A stretch of 64,000 nucleotides of DNA from QHWT01 sp963755695 (GTDB lineage Bacteria > Acidobacteriota > Vicinamibacteria > Vicinamibacterales > 2-12-FULL-66-21), in contig CAVWLB010000001.1 of assembly GCA_963755695.1 (NCBI GenBank), forward strand, positions 930,001 to 994,000, read 5' to 3'. The position numbers and the translations under genes are program-made. Of the stretch, positions 1 through 9,544 are shown in pieces (the first letter of the stretch is position 1; each line of letters begins with the position of its first letter). A model generated the notes under the pieces. The model made no database searches, was not told the DNA's origin, and was given only the letters and a program-made list of their open reading frames with translations.

Positions 1-1278
1 GCGCTCGAGCAGATGATTGCAGCCAATCCGTCTTCCGCTGTCGCGCACGATCGTCTGGGTTTCGTTCTCGGCAAGCAGGGCGCGACCGCCGACGCCATTC
101 AGGAATTCCGGAGGGCCGTGGCGCTCAATCCGAAGCTTGCCGACGCGCAGTATCACCTTGGCGCGACGCTCTGGTGGACCAAGGACATCGACGGTGCGCG
201 ACAGGCGCTGGAAGCAGCGGTCAAACTGCGGCCGTCGCATGCGGAGACCCGCTACTACCTGGGCCTGACCAAGCGTCAACAGGGGGATGTTGCCGGGGCG
301 ATCGTGGATCTCCGCGCGGCCGTCAAAGTCAATCCGTCGCTCGCCGTCGCGCATATGCAGCTCGGTGTCGCGTTGCAGGAGAGCGGCGACATCGACGGCG
401 CGATCGCGTCGCTCGAGCGAGCCACCACGCTCGATCCTTCGCGCACGGATGCCGCGAACAGTCTTGGGCTTGCACTGATGCAGCGCGGCGACGCGCAGCG
501 CGCGGTCACGACCTTGCGACGGCTCGTCGAGCAGCATCCCGAGTTCGGCAGTGCGCGGCTGAACCTGGGAACGGCACTGCTGCAGACCGGCGCGATCGAC
601 GAGGCAATCGTCGTCTACCGTGAACTGACGCAGCGTGAACCGCAGAACGCCGAGGCGTTTTACGACCTGGGTCTCGCGCTCAAGCAGCACGACGAGTTCG
701 ACGATGCGGAGGCGGCGCTTCGCAGCGCGATCCGGCTCGATCCGAAACTGCCAGAAGCGCCGTACACGCTCGGGGTCGTCTTGTGGCAGACGGGGAAAGC
801 CGACGAGGCGATTGCCATGTTTCGTGAGGCGCTGTCGCGCCGCGCCGACTATGCCGACGCGCATTACATGCTGGGCACGATTTTCAAACAGCAGGGCGAC
901 CTCGACTCGGCGCTCGCGGAGTTCCGCGAAACCACTCGCATCAATCCGACCTCTCCAGAAGCTTTTCGATCGCTGGGGCAGACGCTGGCCTCGTCCAAGG
1001 ATGCGGACAGCGCCGCCGCTGCGCTGGCGGAGGCCGATCGGCTCACGAAACTCAAGGCGAACTCACAGGCCGCCGTGTTTGCCGTGAACACCGGCATGGA
1101 GCGGCTTCGACGCAATGACATTCCGGGCGCCATCGCGAGTTTTCGTGAGGCGATCCGGCTGGCACCGGACAGCGCACAGGCGCACTACCAGTTATCGCTG
1201 GCGCTTCGGCGACGAGGCGCGCTCGACGAGGCGAAAGCCGAGCTCGAAACGGCCCGGCGGCTCGGGTGCCGGTGCTAA
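1..1278 (+). CDS. Tetratricopeptide-repeat protein (5' end outside window)
   Basis: The reading frame is open to the first base of the window, so the gene is cut at its 5' end; the first ATG inside it is at position 13. The visible 425 residues are an almost unbroken run of 34-residue TPR units with the usual W/LG/Y, A and P landmarks (for example AHYQLSLALRRRGALDEAK near the C-terminus). TPR solenoids bind partner proteins; no catalytic domain is visible. It stops 10 bp before the next gene, an FG-GAP protein that itself ends in TPRs, so the three genes up to 5496 are probably one transcript. The partner and exact role are unknown. Confidence 0.85.
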   Translation, partial: ALEQMIAANPSSAVAHDRLGFVLGKQGATADAIQEFRRAVALNPKLADAQYHLGATLWWTKDIDGARQALEAAVKLRPSHAETRYYLGLTKRQQGDVAGAIVDLRAAVKVNPSLAVAHMQLGVALQESGDIDGAIASLERATTLDPSRTDAANSLGLALMQRGDAQRAVTTLRRLVEQHPEFGSARLNLGTALLQTGAIDEAIVVYRELTQREPQNAEAFYDLGLALKQHDEFDDAEAALRSAIRLDPKLPEAPYTLGVVLWQTGKADEAIAMFREALSRRADYADAHYMLGTIFKQQGDLDSALAEFRETTRINPTSPEAFRSLGQTLASSKDADSAAAALAEADRLTKLKANSQAAVFAVNTGMERLRRNDIPGAIASFREAIRLAPDSAQAHYQLSLALRRRGALDEAKAELETARRLGCRC

Positions 1279-1288
1279 CATGCGCTGA

Positions 1289-3766
1289 ATGGGGCGATGG
1301 CTCGGATGCGTTGCGTTATTTGCGGCGCTGATGGTGGTGGATGGTCACGGGCGCAGAGGGCAGGAACCGGCGCCGTTCTCCTTTGTCAATGTGGCGCGCG
1401 AGGCCGGACTGAACGATCAGATCGTGTTCGGCGGGGCCGCCTCGAACAAGTATCTCCTCGAGACCACCGGCACCGGCGTCGCCTTCATCGACTTCGACAA
1501 CGACGGCCTGCTCGATCTCTTCTTCGTCAACGGATCGACGCTCGAAGGGTTTCCTCCGGGAAAGGCCCCGACCAATCACCTCTACCGCAATAAGGGAGAC
1601 GGCACCTTCGAGGATGTCACGAGCAAAACGGGACTTGCCGCGAGCGGTTGGGGCCAGGGCGCCTGCGTCGGAGACGTGGACAACGACGGGCGCGACGATC
1701 TGCTCGTCACCTACTGGGGGCAGAACCACCTGTATCACAACACCGGCGGCCGGTTCGAAGACGTGACGAAAGCGGCAGGCCTGGACCAGTCGCGCGTCCG
1801 CTGGAACACCGGTTGCGCGTTTGTCGATTACGACCGCGACGGCCGTCTCGATCTCCTCGTCGCCAATTACATCGACCTCGACCTGGCCACGGCGCCGACC
1901 CCGGAATCGGGACTTTGTCGATACAAGGGCCTGCAGGTCGCCTGCGGCCCTCCCGGACTCACCGGCGGCAAGAACATCCTGTACCACAATCGCGGCGACG
2001 GCACGTTCGAGGACGTGTCCGAGAAATCCGGGATTACCCACGCGAGCGGCACCTACGGCCTCGGCGTGAGCACGTTTGATTTCGACAACGACGGCTGGGT
2101 CGACGTCTACGTTGCGAACGATTCGAACCCGAGCGCGGTCTATCGCAACAATCACGACGGCACGTTCACGGATGTCGGCGTCAAAGCGGGATGCGCGTAC
2201 AGCCAGGACGGCAAGCCGCAGGCAGGAATGGGCGTGGCGATCGGCGACTACGATCGCAACGGGACGATGGACATCTTCAAGACCAACTTTGCCGGCGACA
2301 CGTCGACGCTCTATGCCAACTCCGGCGAAGGCTTGTGCGACGACCGCACGTTTGCCGCCGGTATCGGGATGAACACGCGATGGCTCGGGTGGGGCACCGG
2401 GTTCGTCGACTTCGACAACGACGGCTGGCTCGATCTGTTTCTCACGAACGGACACGTCTATCCAGAGGTCCGTCAACTGAAGACGGAAGCCGGCTACGCG
2501 CAGCGGAAGGTGGTCTATCGCAATCTCGGCAACGGCCGATTTGCCGATATCAGCGAACAACTGGGCCCTCCAGTCACGACCCCGAAGGCGGGACGTGGCG
2601 CGGCGTTCGGCGACTTCGACAACGACGGACAGATCGACGTCGCGATTGCCAACGTGAACGATCAGCCGGATCTGTATCGGTCGAAGGGAGGCCCACGCAA
2701 CCACTGGGTCACCTTGAAGCTGGTTGGCTCGACCTCGAATCGAAACGCGATCGGCGCGCGGGTCCGCCTCGTCACGGGCAACGTTCAGCAGTGGCAGGAG
2801 GTGCGTGGCGGCGGAAGCTACCTTTCGCAGAACGACTTCCGTGTCCACTTCGGTCTCGGTGCGGCCACCCGCGTCGACCGCGTCGACGTGCGCTGGCCCA
2901 ACGGCGCCGAGCAGACGTGGGAAAACCTGGACGTCGACAAGTTTCACACCTTGACAGAGGGGAACGCCCCCAAGGCCGAGGTGAACGCCACCAAGAAGGG
3001 AGACAGTCCTCCCTCTTCGCAGGAGCAAGAGAAGGGTCCTGCCAGCTCTCAGGACGTCCGTCAGCAAGCGCTCTCCCAGTACCTGTCCGGGCACATCGCT
3101 GAAGCCATTCCATTCCTCGAACAGACTCTGAAAACGTCGCCGGACGACAGTCAGGTGGCCTATGCGCTCGCGACCGCGTACGCGCAGACCAGGCAACCCG
3201 ACAAGGCACGCGGGACGATCGCCCGCACCTTTCGCGTGCCCCCCGAGTCGGCGGCCGCCCATCTCCTGACCGGGCAGATGATGAACCGCCTCGAGCTGGA
3301 AGATCTGGCAGAAGCGGAGCTCAAGGCCGCCGTGCAGGCAGATCCCAAGATGCCTGAAGCGCACTACCTGCTCGGGCAGATCGCCATCTTCCGATCGCGT
3401 TTCGACGAGGGGCTCGCGCTGATGCGAGAGGAACTGGCGCTGAACCCGGCGCATGCGATGGCGCTCTACCGCATCGGCGATATCTTCGTTCGCCAGTCGA
3501 AGTGGACCGAGGCAATCGACGCTCTGCAGCGGTCGATCTGGATGAACCCGTACTTCAGCGGTCCCTACATTCTGCTCGGCAAGGCCTTCAGCAAGACCGG
3601 TCGGGCCGGGGAGGCGGAGGACATGCTGAAGCAGGCCGTCAGCGTCGATCCGAACAACAAATCGGCGCATTATCTGCTCGCGCAAGTGCTGCAGCAGGCG
3701 GGCAAGCTCGAGGAAGCGAAGCGCGAATTCGCGGTCGCAGAACGGCTCCAGGGCGACGTGAAATGA
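1289..3766 (+). CDS. Secreted FG-GAP/ASPIC (CRTAC1-like) protein with C-terminal TPRs
   Basis: This 825-residue protein begins with a hydrophobic signal segment. Residues about 30-440 hold repeated FG-GAP/VCBS calcium-binding blades (recurring DFDNDG and DYDRDG motifs followed by NHLYRN-like strands), predicting an extracytoplasmic beta-propeller. Residues about 480-555 fit the ASPIC/UnbV domain (NAIGARVRL, then GGGSYLSQND and FGLG). Residues about 590-815 are TPRs. CRTAC1-like FG-GAP/ASPIC proteins are abundant in Acidobacteria, but their function is not established; surface binding is an inference. It overlaps the next paralogous gene by ATGA (3763-3766), which suggests translational coupling. 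Confidence 0.88.
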   Translation: MGRWLGCVALFAALMVVDGHGRRGQEPAPFSFVNVAREAGLNDQIVFGGAASNKYLLETTGTGVAFIDFDNDGLLDLFFVNGSTLEGFPPGKAPTNHLYRNKGDGTFEDVTSKTGLAASGWGQGACVGDVDNDGRDDLLVTYWGQNHLYHNTGGRFEDVTKAAGLDQSRVRWNTGCAFVDYDRDGRLDLLVANYIDLDLATAPTPESGLCRYKGLQVACGPPGLTGGKNILYHNRGDGTFEDVSEKSGITHASGTYGLGVSTFDFDNDGWVDVYVANDSNPSAVYRNNHDGTFTDVGVKAGCAYSQDGKPQAGMGVAIGDYDRNGTMDIFKTNFAGDTSTLYANSGEGLCDDRTFAAGIGMNTRWLGWGTGFVDFDNDGWLDLFLTNGHVYPEVRQLKTEAGYAQRKVVYRNLGNGRFADISEQLGPPVTTPKAGRGAAFGDFDNDGQIDVAIANVNDQPDLYRSKGGPRNHWVTLKLVGSTSNRNAIGARVRLVTGNVQQWQEVRGGGSYLSQNDFRVHFGLGAATRVDRVDVRWPNGAEQTWENLDVDKFHTLTEGNAPKAEVNATKKGDSPPSSQEQEKGPASSQDVRQQALSQYLSGHIAEAIPFLEQTLKTSPDDSQVAYALATAYAQTRQPDKARGTIARTFRVPPESAAAHLLTGQMMNRLELEDLAEAELKAAVQADPKMPEAHYLLGQIAIFRSRFDEGLALMREELALNPAHAMALYRIGDIFVRQSKWTEAIDALQRSIWMNPYFSGPYILLGKAFSKTGRAGEAEDMLKQAVSVDPNNKSAHYLLAQVLQQAGKLEEAKREFAVAERLQGDVK

Positions 3767-5496
3767 TCCTGGCTCGCGCCGCGATCGTCCTTGCGGCGTC
3801 ACTCACATTGCTTCAGACCGCGCCATCACCGGGAAGATCCTGGCCGGTGTCGTTCGTTGACGTGGCCGAGCGCGCCGGCCTTCGCGCGACGTCGGTGTAC
3901 GGTGGCATCGATCGCAAGCGGTTCATCATCGAGACCAACGGCGCCGGTGTGGCCTTCATCGACTACGACAATGACGGCTGGGTCGATGCGCTGGTCCTGA
4001 GCGGCCTGCGCCTCCAGGCGGGCACGCGCGAGAACGAGAAGTACCCGTCGGGCTCCGCGCCGATGTCGCACCTCTATCGCAACAACCGCGACGGCACGTT
4101 CAGCGACGTCACCGAGCGTTCAGGCCTGCGGCTGGTCGGCTGGGCGTCGAGCGTCTGCGCCGGCGACTACGACAATGACGGCTGGATCGATCTCGCCGTG
4201 ACCAATTACGGCGAGAACGTGCTCTATCGCAATCGCGGCGACGGTACCTTCGAGGACGTCACGCGCCGCGCCGGGCTGCCGACCGGCGCGACACGCTGGG
4301 GATCGGGCTGCACCTTTCTCGATTACGACCGCGACGGCCGCGCCGATCTCTTCATCGCGAACTACCTGCGCTTCGATCTCGCCGCGGCGCCGGAAGTGGG
4401 CAAGGGGCCGAACTGCGTCTGGAAGGGCGTCCCCGTGAACTGCGGTCCGCGTGGCCTGCCGACCGACACCAACCTGCTCTTTCACAACAATGGCGACGGC
4501 ACCTTCACCGACGTGTCAGACCGATCCGGCGTCGCGAAGGTCACCGGGCGCTACTCGATGACGGCCGCCGCGACCGACTTCGACGGCGACGGCTGGCTCG
4601 ACATCTACGTCGCCTGCGATTCGACGGCGTCGATCCTGTATCACAACAATCATGACGGCACCTTCACGGACACCGCGGTCGAAAGCGGTGTGGCCTACAG
4701 CGAGAATGGCACCCAGCAGGCCGGCATGGGACTCGCCGTCGGGGACTACAACGGCGACGGGTTGCTCGACATCCTCAAGACGCATTTCGCCGACGATGTG
4801 CCGGCACTGTACAGAAATGGAGGCAAGGGGATCTTCGAGGATGTCGCGATGGCATCGGGCGTCGGCATTCTGAACCGGTACGTGGAATGGGGCGCGGGGA
4901 TGCCCGACTTCGACAACGACGGGCGCGCCGACTTGATCTACGTCAGCGGAAATGTCTACCCCGAAGTGGAAGCGGTGTTGAAACAGTATCCGCACCGCGG
5001 ACCGCGGGTCGTCTTCCGCAACATCGATGGCGTGCGGTTCGAGGACGTCACGGCGGTGAGCGGTCCTGGCGCGACGACCCCCCATTCGAGTCGCGGCGCG
5101 GCGTTTGGCGATTTCGACAACGACGGCGACGAAGATGTGCTCGTCTTCAATATGAACGAACCCCCCTCGCTCCTGCGCAACGATTACCACGGGCAGAATC
5201 ATTGGATATCGGTGAAGCTTCAAGGGACGAAATCCGATCGCGCTGCTCTAGGCGCGATGGTCCGCGTCATGGCCGGCGGCCGCACCCAGGCCCGCGCGGC
5301 CCTCAGTCAGACCAGCTATTACTCGCACGACGATCTGCGACTGCACTTCGGCCTCGGGGCGGCGGCCCGCGTCGAGACGATCGAGGTCACCTGGCCCAGC
5401 GGCCGCATCGACACCGTCCGCGACGTCAGCGCCGACCGGGTGGTCCTTCTCAAGGAAGGCTCAGCAGTCGCCGACCGTCCCACCGGCAAGATGTGA
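3763..5496 (+). CDS. Secreted FG-GAP/ASPIC (CRTAC1-like) protein
   Basis: The start is the ATG at 3763, which overlaps the TGA of the previous gene. The frame stays open upstream, but only from this ATG does a normal signal peptide (MILARAAIVLAASLTLLQ) appear. The 577-residue product repeats the propeller plus ASPIC plan of its neighbour: FG-GAP motifs such as DYDNDGWVD and DFDGDGWLD at residues about 35-480, then the UnbV/ASPIC part near the C-terminus (LGAMVRVMAGG, SYYSHDDLRLHFGLG). It lacks the TPR tail. The pair probably arose by tandem duplication with gain or loss of the TPR module. Function is unknown; calcium-dependent surface binding is inferred. Confidence 0.88.
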   Translation: MILARAAIVLAASLTLLQTAPSPGRSWPVSFVDVAERAGLRATSVYGGIDRKRFIIETNGAGVAFIDYDNDGWVDALVLSGLRLQAGTRENEKYPSGSAPMSHLYRNNRDGTFSDVTERSGLRLVGWASSVCAGDYDNDGWIDLAVTNYGENVLYRNRGDGTFEDVTRRAGLPTGATRWGSGCTFLDYDRDGRADLFIANYLRFDLAAAPEVGKGPNCVWKGVPVNCGPRGLPTDTNLLFHNNGDGTFTDVSDRSGVAKVTGRYSMTAAATDFDGDGWLDIYVACDSTASILYHNNHDGTFTDTAVESGVAYSENGTQQAGMGLAVGDYNGDGLLDILKTHFADDVPALYRNGGKGIFEDVAMASGVGILNRYVEWGAGMPDFDNDGRADLIYVSGNVYPEVEAVLKQYPHRGPRVVFRNIDGVRFEDVTAVSGPGATTPHSSRGAAFGDFDNDGDEDVLVFNMNEPPSLLRNDYHGQNHWISVKLQGTKSDRAALGAMVRVMAGGRTQARAALSQTSYYSHDDLRLHFGLGAAARVETIEVTWPSGRIDTVRDVSADRVVLLKEGSAVADRPTGKM

Positions 5497-5586
5497 CCTC
5501 ACTCACCTGCGCGATGCTGAAACGGCCCAGCCAGAGGTGGCGAGACGGTTGCACGGACCCGGAACACTCGAGGAGGGTCCCAGCAC

Positions 5587-6555
5587 ATGCGATGGGTCCT
5601 GGCATTGACGATCGTTGTCGGCACGGTTTCGGTGATTTCATGCGGCGGAGACAACGGCGGAGGCTCATCGTCGCCGTCTTCGCCAACCCCAACCACTACA
5701 ACATTTACGCTCAACGGACGCGTCACGGAAACAGGGGCGACGGAGACCACCGCGATCGTCAACGCCAACGTATCGATCGGCGACGGGCCGAATATCGGGC
5801 GCTCGACCACGTCCGATACGAGTGGCAATTACACCCTGCCGAATCTGCAGCGCTCGGCCTTTGCCGTTACGGCGTCGGCCGAGGGTTACAAACCAAAGAG
5901 TCAGACCGTAAATCTCACGTCCGACGCTACACTCGATTTCGGGCTGGACCGTTCTGGCCCGCGCACCCAGTTTGGAGCGGGACAATACCTCGTCGGCTCG
6001 GATATTTCGCCTGGCCGATACTTCAGTGATCCCGCGGATGGCTGCTACTGGGAAAGAGAGTCCGGTCTCGGCGGTAATCTGTCCGACATCATTGCGAACA
6101 ACTTGATCGAGTTCGACCCTCCGCAGTGGATCGTCGACGTGCTGCCATCGGACGCCGCATTCAAAACCGAAGCGGACTGCGGAACCTGGGTCAATGCTCC
6201 GCGAGTAGTCGACCAGGCGGCGATTTCGCCCGGTATGTGGCTCGTGAACTCCCAGCTTCCTCCCGGCACATATCGAGCGAACGCATCCCTGGATTGCTAT
6301 TGGGAGCGGCTGCGCAACTTCGAGGGAACGATCAGCGCCGTTCTCGCCAACAACTTCGTCACGAGCGAAGGGCAGCAGCTGGTTGACATCAAAGCCAGTG
6401 ACGCCGGATTTCATACGGAACCCGAGTGCGGGACGTGGACCCGCGTCTCGGCCCTCGATGCAACATCGAGCAGCGCTGCCGAACCGTCACCGACAGAGAT
6501 AGAACGATTCTGGAGGATGCACCGCCAGCGGCACCGCCTCGGGCAAGGCCGATGA
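5587..6555 (+). CDS. Lipoprotein: carboxypeptidase-regulatory-like domain plus two CYW repeats
   Basis: This 322-residue protein has a lipoprotein-type signal ending at Cys19 (VSVISCGG), so it is probably anchored in a membrane. After a Ser/Pro/Thr linker, residues about 38-120 resemble a carboxypeptidase-regulatory-like beta-sandwich (TLNGRVTETG, SDTSGNYTLPNL). Two similar units of about 78 residues follow, each with a G-Y-x-V/N-S-D/Q-I-x-P-G-x-Y strand, the hallmark CYWER, a L-AN-N segment, and a final EC/DCGTW. Such CYW units occur in small secreted actinobacterial proteins; their ligand is unknown. It converges on the glycosidase gene at 6718. Confidence 0.75.
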   Translation: MRWVLALTIVVGTVSVISCGGDNGGGSSSPSSPTPTTTTFTLNGRVTETGATETTAIVNANVSIGDGPNIGRSTTSDTSGNYTLPNLQRSAFAVTASAEGYKPKSQTVNLTSDATLDFGLDRSGPRTQFGAGQYLVGSDISPGRYFSDPADGCYWERESGLGGNLSDIIANNLIEFDPPQWIVDVLPSDAAFKTEADCGTWVNAPRVVDQAAISPGMWLVNSQLPPGTYRANASLDCYWERLRNFEGTISAVLANNFVTSEGQQLVDIKASDAGFHTEPECGTWTRVSALDATSSSAAEPSPTEIERFWRMHRQRHRLGQGR

Positions 6556-6597
6556 CGTGCTCAGCGCCATGTACCTAGTCACGTACGATCTCACGCC

Positions 6598-6660
6598 GAG
6601 CTCGCGGAGGTCGCAGAGCGGCTACTTGGACAAAAGTAACCTTGAATCCTCCGCGAGCTC
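6598..6660. terminator. Inverted repeat between convergent genes
   Basis: A perfect 13-bp inverted repeat (gagctcgcggagg at 6598-6610 and its complement at 6648-6660) surrounds a 37-nt centre. It lies between two convergent genes, so it could end transcription from both sides, although there is no T-run. The nearby cgcagagcg/cgctctgcg motif extends the symmetry imperfectly. Confidence 0.4.
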
Positions 6661-6717
6661 CGCGCGCTCTGCGTGAGTACGTCCGTGACAGGCTGGCTGC
6701 GGACAACACTCTGCAGC

Positions 6718-9342
6718 TCAACGAGGCGACAGCGCCAGCGTGATCGTCCGGCGCACGTAGCTGTCTGGGTTTCCCTCAAACGCGATCTGGAGCGGCTGAA
6801 TCTTGCCGGTCTGCGGCAGCAGGCGGACACCCTCCGCGGCGCTCACCCGTTTCGGAGATCGCACGCGCACGGTGTAGGTGCGGCCTCCCCGTCCCTCCGC
6901 GAGGAGGTGCAGCGCACCGGCATCGGCGGACGCGCGAAGCAGTCGCAGGCCTTCGTTCGACGCGCCCGGCAGCGGCTCGCGCGGATCGACTTCGACATCG
7001 GTCCCTTCGTCGTACGTGAACACCACGTCCGTTGACGCGCTGGCCTGTGCGATTGTCGCCTGGACGCGTTGCTCGTCTCCCAGCCGGGACACCTCAGGTC
7101 GCACGTCGACTCCGTTGACCGTGACCGCTTTGACTCTGGCGTCAATTGGGAAAGCGGGCGCGACGACCAGTCGTTGTGGAGTCCCGGCTTTCACGTCTTC
7201 CGGGCGATCTATATGGACGACGAGTCGACCGTTGGAGCGCTCCATCCTGGCGTTGTAGATGGTGGTCCCCGCATGCACTCCGCGGACGACGACGCGATCC
7301 CAGGTGGCCGGGAGCGCCGGTGAAAGCCGTAACGTCGTGCCGGCATTCTCGACCCCGAGCCCCAGCAGGCCTTTCACGATCGGTGCGACCACCATCGCTT
7401 CGGACCAGATCTGATGATGCGACGATCGGCCGAACGCGGTGGCGAAATCTCCGGAAATCAGCTCGGTGACGTAGCCGAGCGCGCCCGGGAAGGTGAGGAG
7501 GACGTTCGCCATCAACGCGTCGTAGCCGACATGCGGACGGCCGTAGCGATATGCGCCGACCGACGTCCAGCCGGTGAAGAGCGGCCAGACCGAACCGTAG
7601 TGATAGGAGAGCGGGTCGTAGAGCTTGCTCTGGTTCGACAGGATGCGCGAGCCCCAGTCGGTCTCGATCGCGCCGCTCCCGAGATGATCGATCTCCTGCT
7701 GCGCCCGGTCGGCCTGCACCGTGCCGAACCAGAGGGGCACAGCGGGCAACACGGTGTCCTCGTCGACCAGGCGCGTCGGACGCGCCGTAGCGAACGCGTA
7801 GAAGCCGCGATTTTCCAGCCAGTAGGTGCGTTCCATCGACGCGCGCGTCCGCTCGGCGCCGGCGCGGGCTTCGGCCGCGACGGTCTCGTCGCGCATCAGG
7901 CTCGCGAGATCCGCCATGCCGCGCGATGCCGCAACCCACAGCCCCTGCATGTACATTTCTTCGTGCGGTGGATAGAGCGCGCCCCCTTCGACCCACCCGT
8001 GGCCGACGCTCGTGTTTTCGATCAGGTCGTTGCGATCCGTGTCGGTTGCCGCTGAAAAGCGATAGGCCTTCACCACCGATGGCCACGCAGCTTCGATGAA
8101 GGCTCGATCGCCCGTCGCGTGCCAGTAGTCGGCATGTGCGATCACGTAAAGCGGGGTCGCGTCGGCGCTGGCCCAGGCATACGGGTACTGGTCGAACCAC
8201 GGGATCAGCGTGGCGGACTGGGAGATCTCGTGTGGGATCTTGCCGTCCGCACGTTGATACTTCCGCAGGAACTCCAGCGCGGCGCGCGTCGTGTCGAATG
8301 CGCCGGTCGCCGTCGTGGCGAGCGCCGTCCACATCGAGTCGCGGCCGAAGAACCAGGCATATCCGGGGCGCTCGCTCTCGCCGGCGGTGCGGAAGCCGGC
8401 AAGGAGGCCGGTGCCGAGCAAAGGGTTGGTCGCGAGCCCCTTGTCGATGCCGATCTTGGCCCAGCGGAACGCGGTGTTGATTCGATCATCCGGCGTTTCG
8501 ATGCTCAGCGTCGTGCGATCCAGTTGCTCGTAATAGTCCGCGGTGCTCGTGTAGAGCGCGGGAATGCTGGCGAGTATGCGGTCGTAGCTGCGTCGGGCGG
8601 CCTCGCGTCCTTCGGCGCTGCCGGTGATGACGATTGGCACGAAGCGCGTCTTCAGCGGATCGGCGAGATCGGTGCGTTCCGTGGCTGTGGAGATGACGCA
8701 GCTGTTGGGCACGTCACGCGGTTCCTCCTGGTACGGCATGACCGACACGTCGCGGCCGAACGGGCATCCCACGATGCCCGCGAAACGTCCGGTTTCCTCT
8801 GATAGCGAGTAGAGGTGTGACGAGGCGTCCCAGCCAATCGATGCGGTCATGGAGGTTGCCGGCCACATCAGTCGCAGTCGCGGCCTGAACGACACGGTGA
8901 TCGAGATTGGCAGCACGCTCTGGACGTCGAGGAGGATCACCATCCCCGGCTCGTTCAGCGGCACGAACATCACCTGACGCACGGTGAACGCCGCGTGCGC
9001 ATATACGAAGGTGGTCGCCTCGGGTCGAACGACGATCGACGAGAGAATCGTGCGGCCGTCGATGTCGAGCGGATAGCCTTCGAGCCGGAACGACAACGAG
9101 AATCCGTCGAGGATTTCGAGCGGATAGACCCATGCCTCAGCTTCGCGGTTCTCGTAGCCCAGAATCGCCGCGCGCCGGCCGACGACGTCGAAGAAGGAGC
9201 CGGGATGGGTGGCGCGCCGCAACTCCAATCCGCCGGATTTAATCTGAAATTTTGGAATACCGTCTGTCGACGACGGGACATTCTGTCCTCCCAGAAGGAG
9301 AACTCCGGCGAGCATCAGTGCAGCGGCGCGGATCAACCCCAT
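6718..9342 (-). CDS. Secreted six-hairpin glycoside hydrolase (glycogen-debranching/GH63-like)
   Basis: The 874-residue product starts with a signal peptide (LMLAGVLLLGG). Residues about 300-680 match the (alpha/alpha)6-barrel of amylo-alpha-1,6-glucosidase/MGH1-like enzymes: GYAWFFGRDSMWTALA, then ADGKIPHEIS, YAWASADATPLYV, GHGWVEGG, and a late HHQIWSEAMV. The acidic residues in FGRDS, SADAT and WVEGG are candidates for the catalytic or binding groups. The N-terminal third is a beta-rich domain, and a beta-sandwich follows the barrel. It probably cuts an alpha-linked oligosaccharide outside the cytoplasm; the substrate is not predictable. It is divergent from the TonB receptor at 9545, consistent with a shared nutrient-uptake role. 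Confidence 0.8.
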   Translation of the reverse strand: MGLIRAAALMLAGVLLLGGQNVPSSTDGIPKFQIKSGGLELRRATHPGSFFDVVGRRAAILGYENREAEAWVYPLEILDGFSLSFRLEGYPLDIDGRTILSSIVVRPEATTFVYAHAAFTVRQVMFVPLNEPGMVILLDVQSVLPISITVSFRPRLRLMWPATSMTASIGWDASSHLYSLSEETGRFAGIVGCPFGRDVSVMPYQEEPRDVPNSCVISTATERTDLADPLKTRFVPIVITGSAEGREAARRSYDRILASIPALYTSTADYYEQLDRTTLSIETPDDRINTAFRWAKIGIDKGLATNPLLGTGLLAGFRTAGESERPGYAWFFGRDSMWTALATTATGAFDTTRAALEFLRKYQRADGKIPHEISQSATLIPWFDQYPYAWASADATPLYVIAHADYWHATGDRAFIEAAWPSVVKAYRFSAATDTDRNDLIENTSVGHGWVEGGALYPPHEEMYMQGLWVAASRGMADLASLMRDETVAAEARAGAERTRASMERTYWLENRGFYAFATARPTRLVDEDTVLPAVPLWFGTVQADRAQQEIDHLGSGAIETDWGSRILSNQSKLYDPLSYHYGSVWPLFTGWTSVGAYRYGRPHVGYDALMANVLLTFPGALGYVTELISGDFATAFGRSSHHQIWSEAMVVAPIVKGLLGLGVENAGTTLRLSPALPATWDRVVVRGVHAGTTIYNARMERSNGRLVVHIDRPEDVKAGTPQRLVVAPAFPIDARVKAVTVNGVDVRPEVSRLGDEQRVQATIAQASASTDVVFTYDEGTDVEVDPREPLPGASNEGLRLLRASADAGALHLLAEGRGGRTYTVRVRSPKRVSAAEGVRLLPQTGKIQPLQIAFEGNPDSYVRRTITLALSPR

Positions 9343-9544
9343 TTCATCACCTCAACCACGGACCTCACGGCTCGCATGGATCGGAATCCATGTTTCCGTG
9401 TGATCGGTCGCGAGCGTAGGACTGCGCATTCTTGCCCGTCAAGTGTGCCGAAATGCACTTGACGCGCGACCCAGCGGTGATAGCATCCCCGTCACCCATC
9501 ACTGGGTTCAGGGACTTCGTACCATCCGATTCCTGGAGCGTGAG

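Noticed and set aside
1316..3802. An 828-codon open frame on the minus strand opposite the FG-GAP gene
   Set aside because: It is a shadow of the repeated Asp/Asn/Gly codons of the plus-strand propeller gene; its composition is Arg/Val/Asp-rich without any domain, and it has no ribosome site.
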